A stretch of DNA of 64,000 bases from the NCBI GenBank assembly GCA_035235625.1, contig CP141146.1, positions 29,072,501-29,136,500 on the forward strand, read 5' to 3'. The notes below the pieces were generated by a model. That model was not told the DNA's origin and searched no databases. It saw only the letters and a list, made by a program, of their open reading frames with translations. The position numbers were made by a program, and so were the translations under genes. The stretch is from Saururus chinensis (taxonomy: Eukaryota > Streptophyta > Magnoliopsida > Piperales > Saururaceae). Shown here piece by piece: positions 46,613 to 59,055 of this stretch (position 1 is its first letter; each line of letters opens with the position of its first letter).

Positions 46613-48023
46613 ATGCTCGCCCTCTCCTCCCGCCGTGCCTCCCTCCGTCCCGGCGGCGGCGGCCCAGTCCTCCACCAGTCCGCCCACCTTTGTCGATGCT
46701 AGGATCAACTGGGTCCGCGATAGTGGCCTCGAACACGTAGTGAAGAAGGAGAAGAACAGCCGCACGCTCCTCGCCCTCAAGAACCTCGCCCTCTCAAAAC
46801 CCAGCAAGACCCTGCCTGTCTCCATCGCCGCCGATCGCAAGGCCTAGCTTGGTCTCCCCACCCGTGCTATCAAATTCATTAGCAAGTACCCCTTCGTGTT
46901 CGTTGAGTTCCCCAGCCCCGCCGACCGCCGCCGCCCCCACGTACGCCTCACCGCGGAGGCGGCCGAGCTCCACGAGCACGAGCTGGGTCTCTATGAGAGC
47001 TGCCGCGGCGAGTCCGCCAACCGCCTCCTGAAGCTTCTCATGCTCGCCCCCGCCCGGCGGCTCCCCCTCGCCGTCGTCGACCGGCTTCGGTGGGACATGG
47101 GCCTCCCTAACGACTACGTCCGCACCATCCTCCCGGATTTTCCGGACTACTTCGAGCTGACGACCGACTGCAGTTCGCAGGAGCTCTGGCTGGACCTGGT
47201 CTGCTGGAGCAAAGACCTGGCCGTGTCAGCAATGGAGCGGCGGGCAGCCGCCGCCGATCCAGGCAGGTACAAGAAGGGGATGCCGCTGGCGTTCCCGCTG
47301 CAATTCTCCCGGGGTTTTGACATGGAGAAGAAAGTGAAGAAGTGGGTGGAGGAATGGCAGACATTGCCCTACATTTCGCCGTATGAGGACGGTTCGCACC
47401 TCCAACCGAAGAGCGATTTGGGGGAGAAATGGCTGGTGGGTGTTCTGCACGAGCTTCTGCATTTGTTCATTGGGAAGAAGGCGGAGAAGGAGACGATCTT
47501 GCTGGTAGGGGAGCAACTGGGCCTCCGTTCGGGGTTCAAGAGGGCCTTCAGCCACCACCCGGGGATTTTCTATTTGTCGAACAAGATTCGGACGCACACT
47601 ATTGTTCTGAGGGAGGCATACAAGAGGGATCTGCTGGTGGAGAAGCACCCGCTCATGGGCGTCAGGTACCAGTACATCCACCTGATGCACAAGGGCAAGG
47701 ATGCCACGAAGACTGCCTCCCCTGCACCATCACGTCAGGTGGTGGGTGCAGCCAAGGATGAGGAGGAGGATGCCAATGGTGGTGATGATGAGGAAGAGGA
47801 AGATGAGGAAGAAAGTGGTGACGATGGGATGTATGAATCTGCGGATGATAGAAGCAATGATGATAATGAGGATGAGTATGATGCGTACAATACGAATATA
47901 AATCGGGTTGGTAGAGAGGAGATGAAGCAGAGTACTCGAAAACAGGCTATGGGGATGAAAAGTTTTAAACGATCATCAATTGGAAGACGCCTTGACAGTC
48001 ATGGAGGCAGGATTCATTCGTGA
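46613..48023 (+). CDS. PORR-domain organellar RNA-binding protein (WTF1-like), N-terminus disrupted
   Basis: PORR proteins (WTF1 family) bind group II introns and help splice organellar RNA in plastids or mitochondria. The domain is clear: DARINWVRDSGLEHVVKKEK, then LGLPTRAIKFISKYPFVFVE, RLLKLLMLAPARRLPLAVVD, RLRWDMGLPNDYV, LPDFPDYFEL, LVCWSKDLAVSAMERR, MPLAFPLQFSRGFDMEKKV, LPYISPYE and EKWLVGVLHELLHLFIGKK. The C-terminus is acidic (about 47755-47880), then basic. Without breaks it is about 470 codons and intronless, normal for the family. The only plausible ATG (46613, MLALSSRRASLR) is one base out of frame with the domain, and an in-frame TAG sits at 46845-46847. The frame is open from 46848 to the stop at 48021-48023; the first in-frame ATG after the TAG is 47040. 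Either a young pseudogene, an assembly error, or a truncated product. GC falls 5' to 3', as in monocot genes. Confidence 0.85.
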
Positions 48024-48560
48024 TCACTTGATCATGTTCCCTTGTACTGGAGCAAAGACTGCCAATATGTTTGCTCGGCAGTAATGCTATTACTTAAGTG
48101 GTATGTAAACGTGATCTTACTTTTATGTTTATTGCCATGGCTCTGTTTCTTCTTTGTTTATTTAATGCTCTGTGGTCGATTAATTGCTGAAGACTTTTGA
48201 GTAATCGACATTGATATAGTCATCCATCTTATTTTTGATAGGTAGACATGGTTTTTGCAGTGTCATGCTAATAAGCAGATTAATGAGGTTTTTGTGTAAT
48301 TGGAATCTTTACGTTATTATTCTCCTACAATCCAAAGAACATTAACAGTAAAAAAAGTACCTTCCATTTGTGAAACATTACTAGCAGAGTCAATTCGCAG
48401 TGTATATCCCGTTTTTTAACAAGATCGTTTTAAATATTTGGGCTATGCATTAGACATACAAGAAGACAAATTGAGATCTAGCCCATAGAGTTACGGCTGC
48501 TCGGATACTGCATCTGAAATCCTTTGTGGCGGACAAATATCTGAGTAAATTGAAGGGAAA

Positions 48561-48668
48561 ACTCTAATCATGCTTTATGAGCAGAGATATGGGTGACAAA
48601 ATTCATTAGTCTATGGAAAAACATACTCTAATCATGCTTTATGAGCAGAACAATGGGTGATAAAATTG
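48561..48668. repeat. Direct repeat, two copies of about 43 bp
   Basis: CTCTAATCATGCTTTATGAG followed by CAGA..ATGGGTGA.AAAATT occurs at 48563 and again at 48627, separated by about 20 bases. Confidence 0.85.
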
Positions 48669-49136
48669 ATATAGATGAGATGAGAATGTTAAGATGTGGA
48701 AAGACAAGAAGAAACTTTATCTCCAACGATAGGATTAGAGACAGCCTGGAGGTGGCCCCTATGAGCATGAAGCTTTGGCAGAGCGAACTTGAGATGTTAA
48801 AGGGCTTGAAGAATTATTTTGAATGTTCAAGATAAAATAAAATAGTAAAGATGCGTGAAGTTGTGAATTGAAGTACGATCCAGAATATTATTGTAACGAC
48901 TAAATGTAGGTAAATCATTCATTTCAAGTTACCAAATAAACTAGCTGTGTATAAATGTTGGCTCACATGGATGTGTGTGTAAAGAAAGTTATAAACCTAA
49001 TTATATGTGCATAAATAAAAGATTACAGCTTACTGTGCATGAGTATGAACAAAAAAGGGATAGTGCAGATACTAGAATTTGAAATCATAATATAAGTTGG
49101 AGTATAGCACAACATGTGAATCAACATAACCTACGT

Positions 49137-49270
49137 AGGAAACAACTGTACCTGCCGACCACCATTGTCCAGGGCACCAATACCAATCTTCAAATTTCCA
49201 ATATCAATCACACAGGGATAACTCAATTGGTTGGCTGTTCCAGTTGGTTCTCTTTGTAAAGTTATAATGC
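49137..49270 (-). pseudogene. Possible isolated exon of an unrecognised gene
   Basis: A minus-strand frame reads LQREPTGTANQLSYP then CVIDIGNLKIGIGALDNGG and RQ, and is followed by GTACAG, a possible splice donor. The peptide looks like real conserved protein rather than random frame, but I cannot name the family and see no neighbouring exon. Confidence 0.35.
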
Positions 49271-51006
49271 AATTACTACCATGAAGAGTTGGGAGACAAC
49301 TAGGGCATCCCTATAGCTTATCAGCCTGAAGACTTCACATGTTGTTGGTAAAATCTTTACACATGAATTTGGGGAAATCTAGTTATGTCAAATGACTTCC
49401 CTTTCCTGTTGAGAGTGTATCTACCTTCCAACCATACATGCTCAATACAGGTCATACCCTATTTGCAGTTGCACTGTTGCCCATAGTGTTAAGTGTTAAT
49501 GCAGAAAGCAGCATGTTTTTTCCATATCAGCCTGTTGCAGCAAATCCGGATTGATCCATGTCGCATTTATAGAAAATAATATGTTATGGGATCTCTTTGA
49601 GGCTAACATAGTCACAAGGTGGGGTTTAGTTATTTTTTACATTAAGTTTCTTTATTTAGAAGGATTAATAAGCATATGAACTTGGGGGAAGGCTTTAGAT
49701 TGGATTTTCTTATGTTTTGAAGTCCACCATCCAGGGCCTTTATTTCCTACTTCAGACATATATGTAAGCCCGTTTAAAGGCTAAGTCCTTAGTGAAAGAG
49801 TAGTCTATGATTTTTAAAAAAATTGCTGAGTTCTACAATTGATAATTCCCTTTCAGGTGTTGATTCTGAACAAACCACTGGTATTGATGCCAATGGCTCG
49901 CTGGCGCTGATTCCATAGACTTATCCCCTTCTCTTCTTCTATTTCTGATGTTCCCATTTCCTTCCGCTTAGACACAGTGTTCTGCATCATTAGTTGTGTA
50001 ATGTTGTATGGGGGATTGATGTGTTGTTGGATATTTGTAGCAGGTAAGGCGGGTAAGTTTGCATTGACAAGATGTTAACCATAGTGTTAACTAGAAGTAT
50101 GCCTTAGTTGTCACCCATGCCATCATGAAATGGACACCATTAATATTATAAATTGAGAACCAATGGGCCCATCCACTCAATTCAATTATCCCTATGTAAT
50201 TTATCATGAAATTTTGGAATTTGTTCTTGATGTTGTGATGGGTGGTGGTAAGTGGGGGGGTTCTTGCCTGCCGTATTTATATTGATTAACACGTTGTGTA
50301 TTCTTATCTATGTGGTAATCTTCACCACAACTTTCATGCCTTATAAATCATACTCATGCAAGGTAAGTTGTAACCATTTATCAATTCTTATATATCTAAG
50401 TTGACTCTTTATTTTATGTTCTTTACATGGGAATTGGTTCCTACTAAACCAGTAAGGACTTGTCAGAAGTGGTGTCAAATGGTGATGTTGACAGGGCAAA
50501 TAACTGGGGTATTAAGAGTTAAGACCAATTTCATAAGATAAAAGAAAGAGAGACTGGAAAAGGAGTTTATACTTAAGAAATTGGTTTGGAAAGTGTAAAT
50601 GCCAAGTAAAGTTGATAGTGCTAGTGGTGAATCCTCAAGAAAAAGGGTTGCACACGATAATGGTGTAAACAGAGGGTGTAAACAGAGGAAAGGCTTGCAC
50701 AGGCTTGGTGGAATGTTGTGGGGTCTTCAAAAGGCTGAAGCCATGTGTGACTATTCTGCAGGGGTCTACCGACCTTCAAAGGGTCATTGCTCAAGTGGTT
50801 TAGAGAGTCAAGACTTCATGAGGTCTAGCATCCTGCTATTGATGTCTATGAGCAGCATGGTAGGGCTTCCATCTCTACTTCATAGCATCGAGGTGCACCC
50901 AACCAGTCTGAGGAAGGACTAAAGGACTCTGATGAGCTGAGTTATGCAAAGTGTTGTACACTCTAGGAAAGGAGTGACACCATGGGCATCCTCTTGGATG
51001 CTATGC

Positions 51007-52330
51007 TCAAGTAACTGCTAGGGAGACCACTCAAATCCAATAATTGTTGGGCGGACTAGATGCCCCTCCGCGTAGTAACTGTTGGACAGTTACCTCCACA
51101 ATAGATCAAATAAAGAAGGGGAAGAAAAACCAAAGAGAAGTGTGACAAATTCCAGGAATTGGACTGCTCCACTGTGATTCATAGGGCTCTCTATCTCAAA
51201 AGCTTTGGGAAGCAAATGGTAGACAAATTGGGTGGTTCTTGTAAGAAAGTGATTCAACATAAATTAGAGGGTAGATTGAAGATCTTAGACCTAATTCCTC
51301 TGCATAGAGGTACGATTCTACATTGGTATTGGTGGCCACCTCATTTTATTTCATTGAAAGGTGAGTTTTTTAGACTTTTTTGCAATTTGAGGTGTTTTCC
51401 ATGGGCCATATTGGAGCAGCATACCGACGGCAGGACTACTGCCACACAGGCGTTGCCTTACTTTGGTGACTGGATTGCTGGTGTTTCCAGTGGTTCCTGA
51501 CCGCCATGGCAGGACCTGACAGGCAGAAAACAGTGAAGTTACTGTCTGCAGTTTCTAGAGGTTCATGACGGTGAGGTTGTGTGGGTACATGGGCCATAGG
51601 ATTTACCTGTCAATCCAGGTCAGAATTAATAAGAAAAGGTCCTATGGCCCAGTCGCAATGCGCATAGACACTTTCATTGCTGCCTAATGCATTGGCCTAG
51701 CTTATCTAGCAGGACAAGCTGCCGTATGCGGCCTAAGGTCGAGCAAGCAGCGCTCGGCTCATGGGCCATCGGATCCAGAGCATGGTTAGCACAGACAACG
51801 AAGTTTGGGCGCAACATGAGGCCCGAGACACACGGAGTGCCCAACATATACATGAGTGGATGCCATTGATTGGGCCATGGGCCGAGCATTGCTTGGGACC
51901 ATAACTTTACTCTGTTTCCCCTGAAAACAGAGTGCATGTCGGGCCTTGCCATGGCCGTCCTGAACCATTGGAAACATCAATGATCCAGTTGCCAAGGTGA
52001 GGCAGACCCACTACCACCAGTCCATTCACTGCTACACCACACCAGTAGGGCCCACAGAAAATAGCCAAAAATTCCAAAGAATCTATCCTTAACGAAATCA
52101 AACGAAGATGGCTACCGATACTAGTAGAATCACACCTCTTTGGAGCAAATTAGGTCTATTAATCATAGTGGAGGAGACATTCCTGGAATTTGTCACTTCA
52201 ATCTTCTCTTTAGTGTTACTTCCTATTTCCCTTTGATCTCCTACAGACCTCTTTATAGAGGTGTCTGCTGTATGTGTCCTGAAGTTACAAAGTTGGGGGC
52301 ATGCAGTAACTGCCCAGCAATTACTTGAAC
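51007..52330. mobile_element. Long inverted repeat (foldback or MULE-like element)
   Basis: The left arm (about 51007-51545) is matched by the reverse complement of the right arm (about 51930-52330). Paired landmarks are CAAGTAACTGCTAGG/CAAGTAATTGCTGGG at the ends, GTGACAAATTCCAGGAAT (51141 and, inverted, 52178), GGTGTTTCCAGTGGTTC/GATGTTTCCAATGGTTC (51480 and inverted 51965) and CCGCCATGGCAGGACC/CGGCCATGGCAAGGCC. The spacer is about 380 bp and has no coding domain. Long arms suggest a Mutator-like or foldback element; no clear target duplication was found. Confidence 0.7.
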
Positions 52331-52870
52331 AGTTTGGTCTCCAGTAAGTTACTAGAATAGGGTTTCTAAGAGCACGCCCACGTACAACTAAAATAAAGGT
52401 GAAGTATTCAATACTACTTGAGTAAATATGTTGTATAGTTAGACATATATGAGTACAAATAAAGTTTCAACTTATATGGGTATTAATAAAGATTTACAAC
52501 TTACCATGCATGAGTATGAATAAAAAGCCACAACGACCGTGTCGGTGAATTAGGCAGTGATGTATCAGGAAAGTCCACTACTTATTCGGTGTTGAAGGGC
52601 TAACTAGTATATCAAACCCTGGGAAACCACGTTACCTCTTGAAAACAGTTTGGATAGTTTATATTCTGTCAATGGTTAGATTCTTTAACCATGGTTCTAC
52701 CCCGAAGAGAACAAACTTCGAAATCGTCTTGTAGCATTGCTTGCCACTAAAATTTACCATATGTTGATACTTAATATCTTCTTAATTTTATCAGTTGTAA
52801 AGTAATGGTGCTGTAATTGCTATTGCTTTTTCTGGTTTGATGAGTTGTGTCATGAGTATGGAAAATTCTA
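52331..52870. other. Unique-looking spacer, nothing recognised
   Basis: No frame, repeat or element end identified apart from the short similarity to 48970-49056. Confidence 0.5.
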
Positions 52871-52874
52871 TGGA

Positions 52875-53030
52875 CTGATACAGGGGCATATCGGCCGATA
52901 TATATCTGTATCGATCAATACTAATACAATACGGGGGGTATCCCCCCCCCCCCCCCCCTATCCCCACACATGAAACTTTAATATGTATCGGTCGTATTGT
53001 ATCGACATGGCCGATATGTATTGATATTTA
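52875..53030. repeat. Small imperfect inverted repeat with central poly-C (MITE-like)
   Basis: CATATCGGCCGATAT near 52887 and, inverted, GGCCGATATGTATTGATAT near 53008, with GTATCGA and AATACAATACG/CGTATTGTATCG pairs between them. The centre holds a run of 17 C at 52942-52958. Similar TATCGGCCGATAC sequences are common as MITEs in plants, but its ends are not defined here. Confidence 0.45.
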
Positions 53031-54980
53031 ATTATTTAATTATTTTTTATATTAAAAAAATTCAAAAAAAAATTTTAATTTTTTTTCTTAAAAACAAAAA
53101 ACATGATGCAAATTCAACCTCTTCAAAGTTTAAAGATGACAATGTTCTTATTATATTAAAAATATTTAAAAAAAATTATAGAAGATCAATACAAATGGGT
53201 CCATACAATTTATATAATTATATTTTTTAAAGATAGTGTTTTATAATTATGTATTTACTTAAACATCTAATATATAAATTTCTCTAAAATATTTATGTGA
53301 CTCATATTAAATATCTTATTTGGTTTCTAAATAAATTAATTTCATAGAACTTAATATTTGACAAAGGGAATAATAATTTGTACTGGACAAAGAAAGTAAT
53401 AATGCATGGTTCTAAAATGAATTAATTTTGGAGCACTTGTATTAGCTAATACGGCCTTCCATAGTCTTATTATGCTTTAAATGAAGTATTCTAATGATAT
53501 ATTAATTATAATATATTCTTATATATATCAAAGGGTTTACGACTATTTCGGTGCGTACCAAATATATCATCGGCACGTACCTATAACTATAGTCATCAAT
53601 ACTGTTATCCATATCAATACTACATTTCATGGTCTTGAGAGATGGAAAGACATATTGACTATCTTGTCATTTGTTAGTTACCAAATAGTTCAAAAGCTAC
53701 ACGATCCTATGAATGTGTTTGACATCAGCATTGGCGTCATTCATATATTTTGATCATAGCTATGAAGGTCCACGCGAATTAGAACTATATATAATCGGTA
53801 ATATCTATATCTTTTTTTCACTCTTCTCCTTTTTTTGTAATCTGCGTCCCTCTTAAGCACAAAGGCCAGTTTGTAGCGACTCTTAGAGACATTTTTTTTT
53901 CAGACCGATAGTTTATTTGGTGATAGTATTGTCCTCCGTGCTGAATGCCCTTTCTTCAAAATGGCTGTGAGCTAGCTGCCATCCCAAGGTCTTGGATTTA
54001 ATTTCTGTGCTAGCTAGTAATTACTTTTCGTATTTTCAGAGCGGAATTTGCCACGCTTTTTGGTGTTTTCAGATGATCATCTAGCAATTCAAGTGGGAGA
54101 TAACAACATAAATGAGCTAATTTTGCTCTTTCAGTTTCGATCAGGTTGTGGAAATATTAAAAAATTTCTATATGGGCACCGAAAGCTTGTGGAGTGACAA
54201 CTACAAAGAGCCTGCGGCTAGTAAGGTGGAGTTGATAATGTGATACTTCGGTCTTCAGGCTGTTGTATTGCTTCATTGTGACGGAGCCTATTTTATTTTC
54301 TGTATAGTACATTGTGAGGGGTAGGAAATAGTGTAACATATTATTAGCATAATATGTGAGGGGTAGGAAATGGAAGGCCAACCAATAACAGAAGATCCTA
54401 AGGAAATGGGGAAGAACTGTAGAAATAGGAAGACCAAGACTGATAATGGGTATCTAAATTTTGGATTTTACTTGACAAACATAAAACTAAAAGATGTACT
54501 GTATTTAAATGAGCAATAAAAAGTTACTTAAATTTGTATGTAGCCTTGATAGATAATGGAATTATCAAATGCTGACAAACAATAACTAGGATACAAAGAC
54601 TGCTTTTTTACTATCCGACTTCATAGCAGGCAATTTAGTGTTCCACTTGTTGGTAACACAAGCTTTCTCTTCGAAGTTTCAGAAAAAGATGACAGCAAGA
54701 AATATTTGAAGATATGCGCTCAAATCTATTTCGGATTATAAAATACTCCCTCCGCCTCAAATTAATAGCTCCATATAGAAAAAAGTTTATCCCATCTTTT
54801 TTCTCCAAGAGAGATTGCATGAGAAATCATGTCCCAAGGTTTCAAATGAATTGTATTATTCGTTTCATTTCATTAACCATGGAGAAAAATATTGATCATA
54901 ATGGTATAAAACATTTCCATTAAGTAATAAGCCTAATATGATCGCTTGAACCTGGGCATTGCGATCCGATGGCGAGGGTA
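53031..54980. other. AT-rich DNA with a single Stowaway-type end
   Basis: No gene seen. At 54744-54780 TACTCCCTCCGCCTCAAATT followed by AATAGCTCC is a Stowaway-type (Tc1/mariner MITE) terminus, but the matching inverted end is not found within 250 bp, so it is a broken copy. Confidence 0.5.
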
Positions 54981-54984
54981 GATA

Positions 54985-55260
54985 ATTTTTGCCCTTTTGT
55001 ATCATTGGATCTCAATCTGATGGCTCATGATGTTGGAGATCATGCTGACGCTTGTGAGCTTTAGCTCATACAAACTTTTCCCATTAACCAATCACTAAAT
55101 CCAATGGCACCCATAACTCAGAGGATAAATTGGCTTTTGTGTTTTGCCCATTTGCATCATCGGATCTCAATTTGATGGCTCATGATGCTCAAGCTCACGT
55201 TGATACGTGTGAGCCTCGACTCATGCAAAATTTTTCCACTACCAATTACCAACGACCAAC
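54985..55260. repeat. Tandem duplication, about 152-bp period, two copies
   Basis: ATCATTGGATCTCAATCTGA with TGGCTCATGATG near 55000 recurs as ATCATCGGATCTCAATTTGA with TGGCTCATGATG near 55153. Both are followed by GTGAGC and CTCATACAAA/CTCATGCAAA, then ACCAAT. Confidence 0.85.
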
Positions 55261-56109
55261 TATTGAAAAGTCAATAACTATTCCACAACTAGTCCAAAAA
55301 ATAGAAGAATGATCGATATTAATGATCTTACATAGGATAAATAGCCCATTTGCTTAACTGGTCTAGAACTCTTTCTAATAATTTTTTAGCATTTGCAATA
55401 TAAAACTAAGAACGAATTGCTAAGGCTTTGGGAATAACATAAATATTGTATCTTACACCTAAAATCATTTTAAATACACTTTTTAGCTCATGGCTTTTGC
55501 ACCCTCATTTTTTAAACTTCATTTTTATTTTATTTTCTTCCTCAACAATTGTTAGAATATATGAGACATATGTATTGTATTTGATTATATTTTGATGATA
55601 AAAACTATGTCTATTCTATATGTGTATTTAATTTTTAAGAGTATGATTAGATTAGTTATATATGTCGAGTTAGATTTGAAATTGATTGATTTGACAAATA
55701 CAAGCAAACATATTTTGAAGTTTCAAGGCTGAAGACTTTGTTCAAGGAATTGAGTGTTGAAGACAAAAAGTAAAAATCATAATGCACAAACACTTAGGAA
55801 TTTTATAAAAAATACATTTTGTAAGAGTTTGGATGAAAATGGAATAAAAAAGACAAAAATTATAATATTCAAGATTTTTCTAGGTTTTTAAAATTTAACC
55901 GTGTGGAAAATAGTGTGTTTGACCCATTGACTTTATTACCTAAATAATTTTCTCTATATATATTTTAGGGCTAAGACCAATATGGTTAAAAAGTGAACAG
56001 AAAGAGCTTTGAAATGCCACTAAGAATTTAAAAATAAGAGCTCGAATGAGGGATATACATGCAAATGGGCCATTTTTTGCGCTTTGCAAGCCCAGTTAAC
56101 TAAAGTGAT
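55261..56109. other. AT-rich DNA without recognised features
   Basis: No coding, repeat or element signature identified. Confidence 0.5.
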
Positions 56110-56760
56110 GGAAATAAATTTGTAAGGCCTAACTAGGCTACTTAACGGTGGTTGAGTTATCCCAAAATCCTTAGGTGATTAGTAATATAATTCTCATTAA
56201 CTATTTAATGTCATATATGATAGATCTCTAATTTTAACCCTGTTTAATTTCCTTTTAATTATGTGTATAGTGTTGTTTTGCTTAAATTGCATGTTTGACT
56301 TGATTTTGGAGTTAAGGGTTAGTAATTATGGCTTAAATAAGATTTTTTTAAAAAAAAAATTTTAGTGTCTAACTTGATTTATCTAATTTTTACGGATTTT
56401 ATGAGATTTTTATCATAATTTTCCTTAAATTAAGAGTGTGGACCCCACCATGGGCTTCATGTCCACATTGGATGGCGTGTGACCCTCTCAACCCTCTCAA
56501 CTCCTATTATTTTATTCGAGTAAATTTTCATGAGATTAAACTCATTTTTGGCTCTAAAATAACCCAAATTAACCACTTAGGGCATTTACCTTATTTTACA
56601 GCCCAACAATTTATAAACCTAGCTCAAAACCTTACTATTGAAGGAAAAACCCTAGGTACTTGTCTATATGGGGAAGGGTTGTATAAGGGAGAAGGAGATG
56701 CTCTACCCCATTTCCTAAAGAAGAAAAACATATTAAGGTGTGTTTTCTTACCCTAGAGTT
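56110..56760. mobile_element. LTR-like block related to 14620-15180
   Basis: Matches the left-hand block in the same orientation: TTAATTATGTG, a TAATTATGGCTTAAATAAG stretch, ACCCCACCATGGGCTTCATG and TTACTATTGAAGGAAAAACCC. No coding domain; family unknown. Confidence 0.5.
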
Positions 56761-56934
56761 GTAATTTTTTTATTTTTCAAATAATGAGTTGTTGTGTTTT
56801 GTCATGAAATAGCCAAAACAGGAGATTGTAAGAACATAAGTGTCTTTATGTCTTGTATTGGCTTATTTTTATTATAAAAAATAATGTCATTGATGTGTAT
56901 TTTGTGTCAGTTTCAGTTTTATGATTGATTTCTG

Positions 56935-57730
56935 AAGGTGGATTGAAAGGAAGACTCAAATCCATGTTTTCAATAGGTAAAAATACACACACACACACAC
57001 ACACTTCACATTCACACACTTTAAGGTAAAAGAGACCTTAGGTGAAAGAATAGTGAGGATTGGCAGTTTGAATATTGAAAAATCATAAATCTGGTCAAAA
57101 TGATTCTAGTTGGGAACTATCAATCGCTGATGAATTGTGGCAGAATCTCCTAAAACTGTATAAGTGATTGATTGCTTCTATGAAAAATCAATCAGCACTC
57201 AAAAATACTCTTTGTTAAATAAAGCCGAGGGTTTAGCAAGCAATTAAAGGGGTCGAATGATTGATCGATGGAAGAGTCGTAAGGGAAAGGAACAAGGATC
57301 AATCGATCACCCTATGGAAACAATCCATCAATTGAGTGATAAGTTGCCTAAATTAAAAAATTCCAATTTGGCTTAGATTTCAAGCTGAAGTCATATTACT
57401 TTTAGGACTCGGGAGTCTATATAAATGGATTGGAAAGTGATGGAGAGAAGTCAGAAGACCTAGAAAACCTAAAGAACTTGTGTGGAGTTGCTCTAATGGA
57501 GTTTTAAGAGAGTTGTCTTCTAGAATGAGAAAACTTTACTATAAATTTAAAAGAGTGATTAGAGGTGAGATGAGAACACAAGAACACATGTGAGACATGG
57601 TGTTTGCTAAAGACTATTACTAAGAAGATCAATAGAATAGAAGATTCATTCCGAAGGAGTAAATAAAAGATCTACTTTGATCAAATAGTACAAAGGAGGA
57701 GAAGATCAAGCTATGTCGATAAACAATTAT
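56935..57730 (+). mobile_element. Copia LTR-like block, inverted relative to 13480-14480
   Basis: Contains an (AC)n run at 56984-57004, AAGGTAAAAGAGACCTTAGG, several ATCGATCA words, a TCTATATAAATGG TATA box near 57417, and the GTGTGGAGTTGCTCTAATGG stretch near 57480. No internal domain is attached, so it is a solo or truncated LTR. Confidence 0.6.
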
Positions 57731-59055
57731 AGAGTGGTTTCTTAATTAATCAACCACTCCATTTAGGGTCGCTAATTCTAGGCATGGACCCTTTCAATAC
57801 GTAGAGCACCCTTTAATTAGCTAAGAACCCTCTTGAACAGGCAAAATCGGACTTATAATGGCAGAAAAGCTCTCCCGAAAACTAGACAGTTCTTCCTATT
57901 TATAGAGAAGAACCCACAAGTAGACCAGGACACATGAGCCCAAAAACACTCTTCAAATCAAATCCAATCAAAACATGTATCTAATTTAGAAACATAATCT
58001 GTTAGTTAAATGGATATAACATTTGTAAACATAATTCGATAATTTAAGACCGGATGAAACATTCGTAAATAGAATTCGATAGTTAATCGGAGAAAACATT
58101 CGTAAATAGAATCCGATAATTTTAAATCAGATACAATATTTCAAACAAAATTTGATTATTAATTTAATATTGGGTAATTCATTATTCAGAATCAGAACAG
58201 AACAAATCAGAGCAAAGCATATCTGAGTAGATCAAATCAATCTAGAAATAGATTTACAAGTTTTTGGAAATTAAATCATCCGATAACAAAACAATCCAGA
58301 AACTATAAAAAATTAAGTCATCTAATGATCAATTGATCAAGAAGTCGTGATACCTAACAACCTACTCCCGCACTCATGGGGTCATAGAAGATAATTAGGA
58401 TAGGAGTTTTCTCATGATGCTCCATACCTATGAACGCCATTGCCAATTGTTTTTCTTGGCGGGCATCAAGGAGCCATAACTCCGAGTCATGATACCTAAT
58501 AGTAAGTATATCGTTCTTTTTCAGAGCAGGAGCCATGATACCTAATAGCAGGTATCTTATTCTTTTTTAAAAAGATGTTGTTATACCCAATGGCTTGCTC
58601 CTGCGCATCATAGCCAAAATAGTAGGTATCAAGAATATAAGTTCTTGGTTAAATAACTAAATCAGTCAACTCAGCGATCACACCAGAAGCCGTGATACCC
58701 AATGGCCTACCCCCGCACTACAGAAACGGAGGCCATTAGGATAGGAGCTTTTCTATGATGCTCCACACATATGCATGCCAATTACCAATTATTTTTCTTG
58801 GCAAGCATCAAAATGTAACGATAATTTGTGGTTCATTACCAACTAGTATACAAGGACACACACAACAATAATTCCTCATTCATTACCAATTTCTATCCAA
58901 TGATCTACTGAGAGGGTGCACACACCCAACACGTAGCACATGCAAATCATTTCACAAATCCAATATCTTTCTAGAAAACAAAGCTAAATAAGCACACACG
59001 AGCAAAAGATTTCAAACAAATTAGCTTCTATGAGCATAGCATGGGTCTAGAATTT
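57731..59055 (-). mobile_element. LTR-like DNA related to the solo LTR at 2749-5018
   Basis: 57740-57925 matches 4215-4365 (TACGTAGAGCACCCT, CAGGCAAAATCGGACTTA) and carries CTATAAATAG on the minus strand near 57900. AGAGCAAAGCATATCTGAG near 58205 matches 3280-3320. A direct repeat of about 125 bp is present at 58344-58470 and 58693-58815, built on GTGATACC.AA and CATGATGCTCCA.AC words. No genes. Confidence 0.55.

Larger units (their letters stand above)
48024..50990. other. Intergenic DNA, mostly without recognised features
   Basis: Apart from the direct repeat at 48561-48668 and the possible exon at 49137-49270, no gene or transposon structure is recognised. The stretch around 48970-49056 resembles 52452-52530 (both contain CATGCATGAGTATGAA-like words), hinting at an older duplication across the inverted repeat. 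Confidence 0.5.

Noticed and set aside
46918-47690. Several frames opposite or overlapping the PORR gene
   Set aside because: Shadows of the GC-rich PORR coding sequence; no domain.
50599-50922. 107-codon plus-strand frame starting MPSKVDSASGESS
   Set aside because: No recognisable domain, no conserved neighbours and ordinary chance length; not supported as a gene.
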